DNA of 64,000 bases from NCBI GenBank assembly GCA_949318235.1, contig OX439133.1:17826099-17890098 (forward strand). The letters run 5' to 3'. The translations under genes were made by a program, and so were the position numbers. Positions 1-13,450 of the stretch are shown here, in pieces; positions within the stretch are counted from its first letter, which is position 1; each line of letters starts with the position of its first letter. The DNA is from Ecdyonurus torrentis. Its lineage: Eukaryota > Arthropoda > Insecta > Ephemeroptera > Heptageniidae. Below the pieces are notes generated by a model. It saw only the letters and a program-made list of their open reading frames with translations, made no database searches and was not told the DNA's origin.

Positions 1-1360
1 AGTGATATAGTTTGTAATTTATTGATTAAAAGATTTTCATTTTATGATAAAATTTCTTGTGTGGTATATTATAGAGAAACACTGGAAAAAGTGTTTCGAC
101 CATAAACTTGTTTAGGTCAAATTTTCGATGTTTAAATTACTCTTTTTCAACACTTCGCTATATTTTTTGACTATTTTAGGGTAATTTCTTACTTAATTAT
201 TAATTAGGAAAAGTAAGGAGCCACACAATCTAACGTTGTAGTGACAAAATTTAACGATAAAAATTAAAAACCATTAAAAAGAATAAAAATAATTTGGAAA
301 ATAAAGGAAAATAATATTTCTTTATTATTTAATTTGATTCAGAATTCAAAGTAATATAGTTTGTATTTTTTTTATTAAAAGATTTTTCAATTCATGATCA
401 AATTTTTTGATTAATATATTATAGAGAAAAAATTGAAAAAATATTTTATCCATAAACTATTTTAAGTCGAATTTTATTTCTTCAAATCGTTATTTCTTAT
501 CAATTTACTATATTTCTTGTTTATTATAGGGTAAGTACTTACTTAAATAATAATTAAGAAAAGTAAGGCGTCACACAATCTAACGTTGTAGTGACAAAAT
601 TTAACGATAAAAATTAAAAACCATAAAAAATAAAGAAAAAAAATTGGAAAATAAAGGAATATAATATTTTTTGTTATTTTATTTGAATCAGAATTCAAAG
701 TGATATAGTTTGTAATTTATTGCATTTAAGATTTTTCAATTCATGATTTAATTTCTTTTGCGATATATTATTGAGAAACATTTGAAAAAATATTTCATCC
801 ATAATCTATTTTAAGTCAAATTTTTATTCTTAGAAACACTATTATTGAACACTTCACTTAAATTTTCGATTATTTTATGGTAAGTACTTACTTCATTAAT
901 AATTAAGAAAAGTAAGGAACCACACAATCTAACGTTGTAGTGACAAAATATAACGATAAAGATATAAATTCTCCAAAAAAGGGAAAAAACAGTTCGGAAA
1001 ATAAAGAAAAATAATATTTCTTTAATATTTAATAGGATACAGAATTTAAAGTGATATAGTCTGTATTTTATTGATTAAAAGATTTTTCAATTCATGATCA
1101 AATTTCATGTGTGATATATTATAGAGAAAAAGTTGAGAAAATGTTTCGTTCATACACTATTATAAGTCAATTTTAATTTCTTCAAATCATTATTTTTTAT
1201 CAATTTACTATATTTTTTAATTATTATAGGGTAGGCACTTACTTAATTAATAATTAGGAAAATTAAGGCGTCACACAATCTAACGTTGTAATGACAAAAT
1301 TTAACGATAAAGATATAAATTCTCCAAAATAGGGAAAAGAAAGTTCGGAAATAAAAGAAA

Positions 1361-4300
1361 AATAATATTTCTTTAATATTTAATTTGATTCGGAATTCAA
1401 AGTGATATAGTTTGTAATTTATTGATTAAAAGATTTTTCAATTCATGATAAAATTTCTCGTCTGATATATTATAGAGAAAAAGTGGAAAAAATGTTTCAT
1501 CCCTAAACTATTTTAGGTCGAATTTTATTTCTTCAAATCGTTATTTCTTATCAATTTACTATATTTTTTTGCTTATTATAGGGTAAGTACTTACTTAATT
1601 AATAATTAGAAAAAGTAAGGCGTCACACAATCTAACGTTGTAGTGACAAAATATAACGATAAAGATATAAATTCTCCAAAAAAGGGAAAAAACAGTTCGG
1701 AAAATAAAGAAAAAAAATATTTCTTTAATATTTAATACGATACAGAATTCAAAGTGATATAGTCTGTATTTTATTGATTAAAAGATTTTTCAATTCATGA
1801 TCAAATTTCATGTGTGATATATTATAGAGAAAAAGTGGAGAAAATGTTTCGTTCATACACTATTATAAGTCAATTTTTATTTCTTCAAATCATTATTTTT
1901 TATCAATTTACTATATTTTTTGTTTATTATAGGGTAAGCACTTACTTAATTAATAATAAGGAAAATTAAGGCGTCACACAATCTAACGTTGTAATGACAA
2001 AATTTAACAATAAAGATATAAATTCTCAAAAATAGGGAAAAGAAAGTTCGGAAATAAAAGAAAAATAATATTTCTTTAATATTTTATTTGAATCAGAATT
2101 CAAAGTGATATAGTTTGTAATTTATTGATTCAAAGATTTTTCAGTTTATGATAAAATTTCTTGTGTGATATATTATAGAGAAACACTGGAAAAAGTGTTT
2201 CGTCCAGAAACTTATTTAGGCCAAATTTTCGATGTTTAAATTACTCTTTTTCAACACTTCGCTATATTTTTCGATTATTTTAGGGTAAATACTTACTTCA
2301 TTAATAATTAAGAAAAGTAAGGAGCCACACAATCTAACGTTGTAGTGACAAAATTTAACGATAAAAATTAGAAACTATAAAAAATAAAAAATAAATAATT
2401 TGGATAATAAAGGAAAATAATATTTCTTTATTTTTTAATTTGATTCAGAATTCAAAGTAATATAGTTTGTATTTTTTTATTAAAAGATTTTTCAATTCAT
2501 GATCCAATTTCTTGATTAATATATTTTAGAGAAAAAGTTGAAAAAATATTTTATCCATAAACTATTTTAAGTCGAATTTTATTTCTTCAAATCGTTATTT
2601 CTTATAAATTTACTATATTTCTTGTTTATTATAGGGTAAGTACTTACCTAATTAATAATTAAGAAAAGTAAGGCGTCACACAATCTAACGTTGTAGTGAC
2701 AAAATTTAACAATAAAAATTAAAAACCATAAAAAATAAAGAAAAAAAATTGGAAAATAAAGGATTATAATATTTTTTGTTATTTTATTTGAATCAGAATT
2801 CAAAGTGATATAGTTTGTAATTTATTGCATTTAAGATTTTTCAATTCATGATTTAATTTCTTTTGCGATATATTATAGAGAAACATTTGAAAAAATATTT
2901 CATCCATAATTTATTTTAAGTCAAATTTTTATTCTTAGAAACACTATTATTGAACACTTCACTTAAATTTTCGATTATTTTATGGTAAGTACTTATTTCA
3001 TTAATAATTAAGAAAAGTAAGGAGCCACACAATCTTACGTTGTAATGATAAAAGTTAACGATAAAAATAAAAAACCATAAAAAAGAATAATAATAATTTG
3101 GAAAATAAAGGAAAATATTATTTCTTTATTATTTAATTTAATTCAGAATTCAAAGTGATATAGTTTGTATTTTATTGAATATAAGATTATTCAATTCATG
3201 ATCCAATTTCTTGTGTGATATATTATAATAATAATAATATAATATTAATTAATATTAATAATAATAAATAATAATTAGGAAAAGTAAGGCGTCACACAAT
3301 CTAACGTTGTAGTGACAAAATTTAACGATAAAGTTATAAATTCTCCAAAATAGGGAAAAGAAAGTTCAAAAAATAAAGAAAAATAATATTTCTTTAATAT
3401 TTAATTTGATTCGGAATTCAAAGTGATATAGTTTGTAATTTATTGATTAAAAGATTTTTCAGTTTATGATAAAATTTCTTGTGTGATATATTATAGAGAA
3501 ACACAGGAAAAAATGTTTCGACCATTAACTTGTTTAGGTCAAATTTTCGATGGTTAAAATAATCTTTTTCAATACTTCGCTATATTTTTTGACTATTTTA
3601 GGGTAAGTTCTTACTTAATTAATAATTAGGAAAAGTAAGGAGCCACACAATCTAACGTTGTAGTGACAAAATTTAACGATAAAAATTAAAAACCATTAAA
3701 AAGAATAAAAATAATTTGGAAAATAAAGGAAAATAATATTTCTTTATTATTTAATTTGATTCAGAATTTAAAGTAATATAGTTTGTATTTGTTTTATTAA
3801 AAGATTTTTCAATTCATGATCCAATATCTTGTTTAATATATTATAGAGAAAAAGTTAAAAAAATGTTTCGTACGTACACTATTATAAGTCACTTTTTATT
3901 TCCTCAAATCATAATATTATATCCAAAACTATATTTTTTGTTTATTATAGGGTAAGTTCTTACTTAATTAATAATTAAGAAAAGTAAGGCGTCACACAAT
4001 CTAACGTTGTAGTAACAAAATTTAACGATAAAGATAGAAATTCTCCAAAAAAGGGAAAAAAAGGTCGGAAAATAAAGAAAAATAATATTTCTTTAATATT
4101 TTATTTGAATCAGAATTCAAAGTGATATAGTTTGTAATTTATTGATTCAAAGATTTTTCAGTTTATGATAAAATTTCTTGTGTGATATATTATAGAGAAA
4201 CACTGAAAAAAGTGTTTCGTCCAGAAACTTATTTAGGCCAAATTTTCGATGTTTAAATTACTCTTTTTCAACACTTCGCTATATTTTTCGATTATTTTAG

Positions 4301-4432
4301 GGTAAATACTTACTTCATTAATAATTAAGAAAAGTAAGGAGCCACACAATCTAACGTTGTAGTGACAAAATTTAACGATAAAAATTAGAAACTATAATAA
4401 TAATAATAATAATAATTTGGATAATAAAGGAA
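1361..4432. repeat. Higher-order satellite repeat, copy 1
   Basis: A block of nine monomers, about 3072 bp, is repeated almost base for base in the next block. Anchors at 1625, 1976, 2328, 2678, 3027, 3295, 3646, 3996 and 4347 each have a partner about 3072 bp further on. It includes the short AAT-rich monomer near 3220-3290, which is diagnostic. The edges were placed by eye where identity to the preceding monomers breaks. Confidence 0.88.
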
Positions 4433-7400
4433 AATAATATTTCTTTAATATTTAATTTGATTCGGAATTCAAAGTGATATAGTTTGTAATTTATTGATTA
4501 AAAGATTTTTCAATTCATGATAAAATTTCTCGTCTGATATATTATAGAGAAAAAGTGGAAAAAATGTTTCATCCCTAAACTATTTTAGGTCGAATTTTAT
4601 TTCTTCAAATCGTTATTTCTTATCAATTTACTATATTTTTTTGCTTATTATAGGGTAAGTACTTACTTAATTAATAATTAGAAAAAGTAAGGCGTCACAC
4701 AATCTAACGTTGTAGTGACAAAATATAACGATAAAGATATAAATTCTCCAAAAAAGGGAAAAAACAGTTCGGAAAATAAAGAAAAAAAATATTTCTTTAA
4801 TATTTAATACGATACAGAATTCAAAGTGATATAGTCTGTATTTTATTGATTAAAAGATTTTTCAATTCATGATCAAATTTCATGTGTGATATATTATAGA
4901 GAAAAAGTGGAGAAAATGTTTCGTTCATACACTATTATAAGTCAATTTTTATTTCTTCAAATCATTATTTTTTATCAATTTACTATATTTTTTGTTTATT
5001 ATAGGGTAAGCACTTACTTAATTAATAATAAGGAAAATTAAGGCGTCACACAATCTAACGTTGTAATGACAAAATTTAACAATAAAGATATAAATTCTCA
5101 AAAATAGGGAAAAGAAAGTTCGGAAATAAAAGAAAAATAATATTTCTTTAATATTTTATTTGAATCAGAATTCAAAGTGATATAGTTTGTAATTTATTGA
5201 TTCAAAGATTTTTCAGTTTATGATAAAATTTCTTGTGTGATATATTATAGAGAAACACTGGAAAAAGTGTTTCGTCCAGAAACTTATTTAGGCCAAATTT
5301 TCGATGTTTAAATTACTCTTTTTCAACACTTCGCTATATTTTTCGATTATTTTAGGGTAAATACTTACTTCATTAATAATTAAGAAAAGTAAGGAGCCAC
5401 ACAATCTAACGTTGTAGTGACAAAATTTAACGATAAAAATTAGAAACTATAAAAAATAAAAAATAAATAATTTGGATAATAAAGGAAAATAATATTTCTT
5501 TATTTTTTAATTTGATTCAGAATTCAAAGTAATATAGTTTGTATTTTTTTATTAAAAGATTTTTCAATTCATGATCCAATTTCTTGATTAATATATTATA
5601 GAGAAAAAGTTGAAAAAATATTTTATCCATAAACTATTTTAAGTCGAATTTTATTTCTTCAAATCGTTATTTCTTATAAATTTACTATATTTCTTGTTTA
5701 TTATAGGGTAAGTACTTACCTAATTAATAATTAAGAAAAGTAAGGCGTCACACAATCTAACGTTGTAGTGACAAAATTTAACAATAAAAATTAAAAACCA
5801 TAAAAAATAAAGAAAAAAAATTGGAAAATAAAGGATTATAATATTTTTTGTTATTTTATTTGAATCAGAATTCAAAGTGATATAGTTTGTAATTTATTGC
5901 ATTTAAGATTTTTCAATTCATGATTTAATTTCTTTTGCGATATATTATAGAGAAACATTTGAAAAAATATTTCATCCATAATTTATTTTAAGTCAAATTT
6001 TTATTCTTAGAAACACTATTATTGAACACTTCACTTAAATTTTCGATTATTTTATGGTAAGTACTTATTTCATTAATAATTAAGAAAAGTAAGGAGCCAC
6101 ACAATCTTACGTTGTAATGATAAAAGTTAACGATAAAAATAAAAAACCATAAAAAAGAATAATAATAATTTGGAAAATAAAGGAAAATATTATTTCTTTA
6201 TTATTTAATTTAATTCAGAATTCAAAGTGATATAGTTTGTATTTTATTGAATATAAGATTATTCAATTCATGATCCAATTTCTTGTGTGATATATTATAA
6301 TAATAATAATATAATATTAATTAATATTAATAATAATAAATAATAATTAGGAAAAGTAAGGCGTCACACAATCTAACGTTGTAGTGACAAAATTTAACGA
6401 TAAAGTTATAAATTCTCCAAAATAGGGAAAAGAAAGTTCAAAAAATAAAGAAAAATAATATTTCTTTAATATTTAATTTGATTCGGAATTCAAAGTGATA
6501 TAGTTTGTAATTTATTGATTAAAAGATTTTTCAGTTTATGATAAAATTTCTTGTGTGATATATTATAGAGAAACACAGGAAAAAATGTTTCGACCATTAA
6601 CTTGTTTAGGTCAAATTTTCGATGGTTAAAATAATCTTTTTCAATACTTCGCTATATTTTTTGACTATTTTAGGGTAAGTTCTTACTTAATTAATAATTA
6701 GGAAAAGTAAGGAGCCACACAATCTAACGTTGTAGTGACAAAATTTAACGATAAAAATTAAAAACCATTAAAAAGAATAAAAATAATTTGGAAAATAAAG
6801 GAAAATAATATTTCTTTATTATTTAATTTGATTCAGAATTTAAAGTAATATAGTTTGTATTTGTTTTATTAAAAGATTTTTCAATTCATGATCCAATATC
6901 TTGTTTAATATATTATAGAGAAAAAGTTAAAAAAATGTTTCGTACGTACACTATTATAAGTCACTTTTTATTTCCTCAAATCATAATATTATATCCAAAA
7001 CTATATTTTTTGTTTATTATAGGGTAAGTTCTTACTTAATTAATAATTAAGAAAAGTAAGGCGTCACACAATCTAACGTTGTAGTAACAAAATTTAACGA
7101 TAAAGATAGAAATTCTCCAAAAAAGGGAAAAAAAGGTCGGAAAATAAAGAAAAATAATATTTCTTTAATATTTTATTTGAATCAGAATTCAAAGTGATAT
7201 AGTTTGTAATTTATTGATTCAAAGATTTTTCAGTTTATGATAAAATTTCTTGTGTGATATATTATAGAGAAACACTGAAAAAAGTGTTTCGTCCAGAAAC
7301 TTATTTAGGCCAAATTTTCGATGTTTAAATTACTCTTTTTCAACACTTCGCTATATTTTTCGATTATTTTAGGGTAAATACTTACTTCATTAATAATTAA

Positions 7401-7504
7401 GAAAAGTAAGGAGCCACACAATCTAACGTTGTAGTGACAAAATTTAACGATAAAAATTAGAAACTATAATAATAATAATAATAATAATTTGGATAATAAA
7501 GGAA
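4433..7504. repeat. Higher-order satellite repeat, copy 2
   Basis: This is the near-identical second copy of the preceding nine-monomer block, including the shortened AAT-rich monomer near 6295-6350. Very few differences were seen by eye, for example one base in the ATATTTTAGAG / ATATTATAGAG segment near 2521 and 5590. The block is not followed by a third exact copy. The next stretch (about 7520-8080) instead resembles 330-890. Confidence 0.86.
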
Positions 7505-10500
7505 AATAATATTTCTTTAATATTTAATTTGATTCAGAATTCAAAGTAATATAGTTTGTATTTTTTTTATTAAAAGATTTTTCTATTCATGATCCAATTT
7601 CTTGATTAATATATTATAGAGAAAAAGTTGAAAAAATATTTTATCCATAAACTATTTTAAGTCGAATTTTATTTCTTCAAATCGTTATTTCTTATCAATT
7701 TACTATATTTCTTGTTTATTATAGGGTAAGTACTTACTTAATTAATAATTAAGAAAAGTAAGGCGTCACACAATCTAACGTTGTAGTGACAAAATTTAAC
7801 GATAAAAATTAAAAACCATAAAAAATAAAGAAAAAAAATTGGAAAATAAAGGAATATAATATTTTTTGTTATTTTATTTGAATCAGAATTCAAAGTGATA
7901 TAGTTTGTAATTTATTGCATTTAAGATTTTTCAATTCATGATTTAATTTCTTTTGCGATATATTATTGAGAAACATTTGAAAAAATATTTCATCCATAAT
8001 CTATTTTAAGTCAAATTTTTATTCTTAGAAACACTATTATTGAACACTTCACTTAAATTTTCGATTATTTTATGGTAAGTACTTACTTCATTAATAATTA
8101 AGAAAAGTAAGGAGCCACACAATCTAACGTTGTAGTGACAAAAGTTAACGATAAAAATAAAAAACCATAAAAAAGAATAATAATAATTTGGAAAATAAAG
8201 GAAAATAATATTTCTTTATTATTTAATTTGATTCAGAATTCAAAGTGATATAGTTTGTATTTTATTGATTAAAAGATTTTTCAATTCATGATAAAATTTC
8301 TCGACTGATATATTATAGAGAAAAAGTGGAAAAAATGTTTCATCCATAAACTATTTTAGGTCGAATTTTATTTCTTCAAATCGTTATTTCTTATCAATTT
8401 ACTATATTTTTTGTTTATTATAGGGTAAGAAGAACTTACTTAATTAATAATTAAGAAAAGTAAGGAACCACACAATCTAACGTTGTAGTGACAAAATATA
8501 ACGATAAAGATATAAATTCTCCAAAAAAGGGAAAAAAACAGTTCGAAAAATAAGGAAAAATAATATTTTTTTAATATTTAATAGGATACAGAATTCAAAG
8601 TGATATAGTCTGTATTTTATTGATTAAAAGATTTTTCAATTCATGATCAAATTTCATGTGTGATATATTATAGAGAAAAAGTTGAGAAAATGTTTCGTTC
8701 ATACACTATTATAAGTCAATTTTTATTTCTTCAAATCGTTATTTCTTATCAATTTACTATATTTTTTATTTATTATAGGGTAAGCACTTACTTAATTAAT
8801 AATTAGGAAAATTAAGGCGTCACACAATCTAACGTTGTAATGACAAAATTTAACGATAAAGATATAAATTCTCCAAAATAGGGAAAAGAAAGTTCGGAAA
8901 ATAAAGAAAAATAATATTTCTTTAATATTTTATTTGATTTGGAATTCAAAGTGATATAGTTTGTAATTTATTGATTAAAATATTTTCCAGTTTATGATAA
9001 AATTTCTTGTGTGATATATTATAGAGAAACACTGGAAAAAGTGTTTCGTCCAGAAACTTATTTAGGCCAAATTTTCGATGTTTAAATTACTCTTTTTCAA
9101 CACTTCGCTATATTTTTCGATTATTTTAGGGTAAATACTTACTTCATTAATAATTAAGAAAAGTAAGGAGCCACACAATCTAACGTTGTAGTGACAAAAT
9201 TTAACGATAAAAATTAGAAACTATAAAAAAAATAATAATAATAATTTGGATAATAAAGGAAAATAATATTTCTTTATTATTTAATTTGATTCAGAATTCA
9301 AAGTAATATAGTTTGTATTTTTTTTATTAAAAGATTTTTCAATTCATGATCCAATTTCTTGATTAATATATTATAGAGAAAAAATTGAAAAAATATTTTA
9401 TCCATAAACCATTTTAAGTCGAATTTTATTTCTTCAAATGGTTATTTCTGATCAATTTACTATATTTCTTGTTTATTATAGGGTAAGTACTTACTTAATT
9501 AATAATTAAGAAAAGTAAGGCGTCACACAATCTAACGTTGTAGTGACAAAATTTAACGATAAAAATTAAAAACCATGAAAAGTAAAGAAAAAAAATTGGA
9601 AAATAAAGGAATATAATATTTTTTGTTATTTTATTTGAATCAGAATTCAAAGTGAAATAGTTTGTAATTTATTGCATTTAAGATTTTTCAATTCATGATT
9701 TAATTTCTTTTGCGATATATTATAGAGAAACATTTGAAAAAATATTTCATCCATAATCTATTTTAAGTCAAATTTTTATTCTTAGAAACACTATTATTGA
9801 ACACTTCATTTAAATTTTTGTCTATTTTATGCTAAGTACTTACTTCATTAATAATTAAGAAAAGTAAGGAGCCACACAATCTTACGTTGTAGTGACAAAA
9901 GTTAACGATAAAAATAAAAAACCATAAAAAAGAATAATAATAATTTTGAAAATAAAGGAAAATAATATTTATTTATTATTTAATTTAATTCAGAATTCAA
10001 AATGATATAGTTTGTATTTTATTGAATATAAGATTATTCAATTCATGATCCAATTTCTTGTGTGATATATTATAGAGAAAAAGTGGAAAAAATGTTTCAT
10101 CCATAAACTATTTTAAGTCGAATTTTATTTCTTCAAATCGTTATTTCTTATCAATTTACTATATTTTTTTTTATTATAGGGTAAGTACTTACTTAATTAA
10201 TAATTAGGAAAAGTAAGGCGTCACACAATCTAACGTTGTAGTGACAAAATTTAACGATAAAGTTATAAATTTTTCAAAATAGGGAAAAAAAATTCGGAAA
10301 ATAAAGAAAAATAATATTTCTTTAATATTAAATTTGATTCAGAATTCAAAGTGATTTAGTTTGTATTTTAATGATTAAAAGATTTTTCAATTCATGATAA
10401 AATTTCTCGTGTGATATATTATAGAGAAAAAGTGGAAAAAATGTTTCAACCATAAACTATTTTAGGTCGAATTTTATTTCTTTAAATCGTTATTTCTTAT

Positions 10501-11063
10501 CAATTTACTATATTTTTAGTTTATTATAGGGTAAGTACTTACTTAATTAATAATTAAGAAATGTAAGGCGTCACACAATCTAACGTTGTAGTGACAAAAT
10601 ATTACGATAAAGATATAAATTCTCCAAAAAAGGGAAAAAACAGTTCGGAAAATAAAGAAAAATAATATTTCTTTAATATTTAATAGGATACAGAATTCAA
10701 AGTGATATAGTCTGTATTTTATTGATTAAAAGATTTTTCAATTCATGATCAAATTTCATGTGTGATATATTATAGAGAAAAAGTGGAGAAAATGTGTTTC
10801 GTTCATACACTATTATAAGTCAATTTTTATTTCTTCAAATCATTATTTTTTATCAATTTACTATATTTTTTATTTATTATAGGGTAAGCACTTACTTAAT
10901 TAATAATTAGGAAAAGTAAGGCGTCACACAATCTAACGTTGTAATGACAAATCTTAACGATAAAAATTAAAAACCATAAAAAAGAATAATAATAATTTGG
11001 AAAATAAAGGAAAATAATATTTCTTTATTATTATTTGATAAATGTATAATGAAAATTATCTGT

Positions 11064-11219
11064 CAATGGTTCTTACCGGCGATGAAAATCAACACAATCA
11101 ATCAATCATCGACTCAGAACAAGTCAAAGTATAGACAGTATCACTCATTAACTTTTTTCCGGAATCATCTTTTTATAATGCAGCTTGAATTAGTGAATTA
11201 TCACCGGTAAGAGCCATTG
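11064..11219. mobile_element. Small MITE, family Y, copy 1
   Basis: The ends are inverted: CAATGGTTCTTACCGGCGAT on the left and ATCACCGGTAAGAGCCATTG on the right. There is no coding capacity in its 156 bp. A second copy lies 390 bp downstream. It sits only about 30 bp from the satellite edge. Confidence 0.8.
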
Positions 11220-11456
11220 TATCTTATTTTGTTCTGCTACATATTTTTATTTTAGTATGTTATCATTATATAAATATTTTAATTAATAAGGTGAAAAATC
11301 ACTTTTAAGTAAAAAAAAAAAAAGTATATATTATCAATCATTAATTAGACAAAAAATCGATATTTTGGCATTATTATATATGAAATATTTTATTGGAATT
11401 TAATTAGTTACTATTTTAGAAATTGTAATCTATAAATATCATTAAAATTCATCTGT

Positions 11457-11621
11457 CAATGGGTCTTACCGGCAGAAAAACAATCAATAAAATCAATCAA
11501 TCAATAGCCTAAAATACGCTAATTTATGGCCAGTGTCACTCAATAAAATTTTATCTGGAATTACCTTTTTCTAGCGCAATTAGAATTAGTGGTTATGTCT
11601 TATCGCCGATAACAACCATTG
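11457..11621. mobile_element. Small MITE, family Y, copy 2
   Basis: It has the same interior order as copy 1 (CAATCAATCAAT, AGTGTCACTCA, GAATTAGTG) and the same terminal CAATGG/CCATTG. The terminal inverted repeat is slightly more degraded here (CTTACCGGC against GCCGATAACAACC). The two copies diverge clearly, so they are separate insertions or an old duplication. Confidence 0.75.
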
Positions 11622-11639
11622 TATCTTAATTAGCTCCGC

Positions 11640-12247
11640 AGAAAAAAAAAATTAATATATCATGATATATATATATATATGAATGAATAACGTGATAAAT
11701 TCTATTTTATTATACAAAAAAATCACAAAATCAATAATCAATATAGTCAATGAATCGATATTTTTGATCTCTTGTGTGTATATAGCAGTATGTAGCCACA
11801 AAAGCTTATTTCAGCTTGTGCTGCCATCTATTGGGCTAATGGAGGGAGCAAAGTACAGCTGCGTTCAAGAAATTTCGTCGCAGCATGCAGCACCACCTGC
11901 AAATTTGTCCCGGAACCGTCAAATAACGTCAAAATGAAGTTAAAATGATTTTTTCGAGTGAAATGTGTCTTGTGGGCCAACTTTCTGAAAAGTCCCCACA
12001 AACGAAAAAAAGGCCCCACATAAGCTGTTTTTGTCACGCCGGCGCGACAATTGAAATGGCGCCACATAACACCCCAAATGGCGCCACAAGGCACGTCTTA
12101 AAGAAACTTACCGTTTGGTAGTTTGGTATTTGTCACAAAACAATTGAACACTGTTCAAATTATAGAAGCTCAAATAACTTATGATGACGAATGAATAAAT
12201 TGATTAAAGTGATAAGTGAACCAAGCCATGAAATATTCTATTCAACA
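11640..12247. other. Gene-free stretch with a GC-richer patch
   Basis: A short (AT)n lies at 11660-11680. From about 11780 to 12110 the base composition is richer in GC than the surroundings, with GGCGCCAC occurring twice near 12058-12090. GTGCTGCCATCTA at 11818 resembles, on the opposite strand, the GATGGCAGCAC motif found at ends of the composite repeats near 45209, 51521 and 57112. Open frames of 84 to 88 codons here match nothing I recognise. It is probably an old repeat fragment. Confidence 0.4.
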
Positions 12248-12546
12248 GTATGGTGTATGCATACATGTTAAAGTCGACACCCTGTTAGATTACTCAATAA
12301 AATGGACTGCATAATTCGTTTAGGCATCAGTTTAAAAATACGAAACAACAAATTTGAGAGCATTGATGCTGTTGGTTGAATTAGTATCTCAAGTATGTAC
12401 AAGAGAAACAAAAATTAACCGATTTCCAAAAGAAAATAACCAAATATATATATATATATATTATGGTCCTTTGCTGAACAATGTTATTAATTACTCCAGT
12501 ATGGCGTCCAAACGTATTAAATATGACGTCATGAGCATACACTCTC
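12248..12546 (+). mobile_element. MITE family C, copy
   Basis: Family C has ends like GGGTGTATGCATTCATG on the left and GACGTCATGCGCATACACCC on the right. Internal blocks are AAAGTCGACGCCATGTTGG, GAGAGCATTGATGCTGT, TTAGTATCTCAAGTATGTG, and CTCCAGTATGGCGCCCAAG. This copy has all of them with substitutions, plus a short (AT)n near 12445. It is non-coding. Confidence 0.82.
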
Positions 12547-13094
12547 CCAAACAGTTCTATCAATTTTAAAACTTTATGAATTTATTACATTAAAAATACT
12601 ACTGTAATTACTGTAAAGATGAAATAATAAAAATATAAAATTGCAGCAAAATGTAAGCTATACTACAACCCCTAAAATTAATAATACATAATTATTATAA
12701 TCCTTAGGATTAAAACTTAAAAATAAAGTTGGTATTTTAATTTAAGATACAATTTAAAATTCATGTATTTAAATTTTTAAATCAACCGTTTTGTAATCTC
12801 TTTGTATTAACTGAGTATGTAATAAAATAATCATATTTTAAAAATAGCAAGAAATAAAAATAGAAAGATAGAAACGGAAAACGTAAATTATTTCGAAATG
12901 AATAAAATAGTTATTTTTATTTTTGTACACGTTAAGTTAATATTACATAATTTATGCTGCATTTATGTCATTAATAGCATAAATGTTGCTGAATTAGAAC
13001 TAAATAAATAATTATGCTGTACTATAATATACTATAACTTATAGAACTATACTGAATAATTTATTAAGTTTTTCTTTTTACGTATTATTATTAT
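12547..13094. other. AT-rich intergenic DNA with a family S fragment
   Basis: No gene was recognised. Around 12930-13035 the words ACATAATTTATGCTGCATTTATG and GCATAAATGTTGCTG match the AT-rich repeat family S, which is better seen at 35945-36255 and 39590-39825. The rest is homopolymer-rich A/T sequence with no visible structure. Confidence 0.45.
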
Positions 13095-13450
13095 TATTTT
13101 ACCGAGTAAAGGTAACTGACTCATAACTCTGTACTCCTCACCGAGTATAGGTTCAAGCCACTGCTGGGTGCGTACGTGAATTGTGAGAGCACAACACGTT
13201 ACACGATGAATGTTTACATGCATTCCATGACAACGCACAGCATTCGGGAGATGCATGATCACTGACCAGCCTGCCTAGACGTTTCCACAGTATCTTTAGG
13301 CTATCATGGCGAATACCGGTCTTTGTATTTAGGCCGTGGCTGGCCCGTGTGTGCTTTTCCATTGATTGGGAAGTCCTTAACTGTCGATAAGTAAATGTCT
13401 TGACTGGGACTGGGATGGGGGTAGCACAATAACGCAGAGTATGTCAACTA
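13095..13450 (+). mobile_element. SINE-like element, family 2, degraded head
   Basis: A B-box-like GGTTCAAGCC lies at 13150-13159. The body GTTTCCACAGTATC ... TATCATGGCGAATACCGG at 13280-13318 is shared with the tRNA-headed SINE at 29876. The 3' end GGAAGTCCTTAACTGTCGAT followed by GTCTTGACTGGGACTGGGAT matches, on the opposite strand, the tailed insertion at 45961-46079. A tRNA-like A box cannot be seen clearly, so the head is degraded or lost. Confidence 0.68.

Larger units (their letters stand above)
1..11034. repeat. Satellite array, about 350-bp monomer, 32 copies
   Basis: The anchor ACACAATCTAACGTTG (or a one- to two-base variant) recurs 32 times at a spacing of about 350 bp, for example near 572, 926, 1976, 2328, 5399, 7768, 9174 and 10926. 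Two monomer types largely alternate. One has GGAGCCACAC before the anchor and CACTTCGCTATAT upstream; the other has GGCGTCACAC and TCAAATCGTTATT or similar upstream. Two monomers (anchors near 3295 and 6366) are about 82 bp short and carry an AAT-rich patch instead. Most monomers have a GAATTC site. The sequence is very AT-rich and no reading frame is kept. The left end is open at the window edge; the right end is near 11034, where unrelated sequence begins. The function is unknown: it could be centromeric, heterochromatic or interspersed satellite. Confidence 0.96.

Noticed and set aside
1..11034. CRISPR array or rDNA-like spacer
   Set aside because: The repeat unit is about 350 bp with no short direct repeat/spacer pattern, the genome is eukaryotic, and no rRNA sequence is near.
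11828..12094. 88-codon minus-strand frame
   Set aside because: No domain or splice context, and one end shares a motif with the repeat families, so it is probably repeat-derived.
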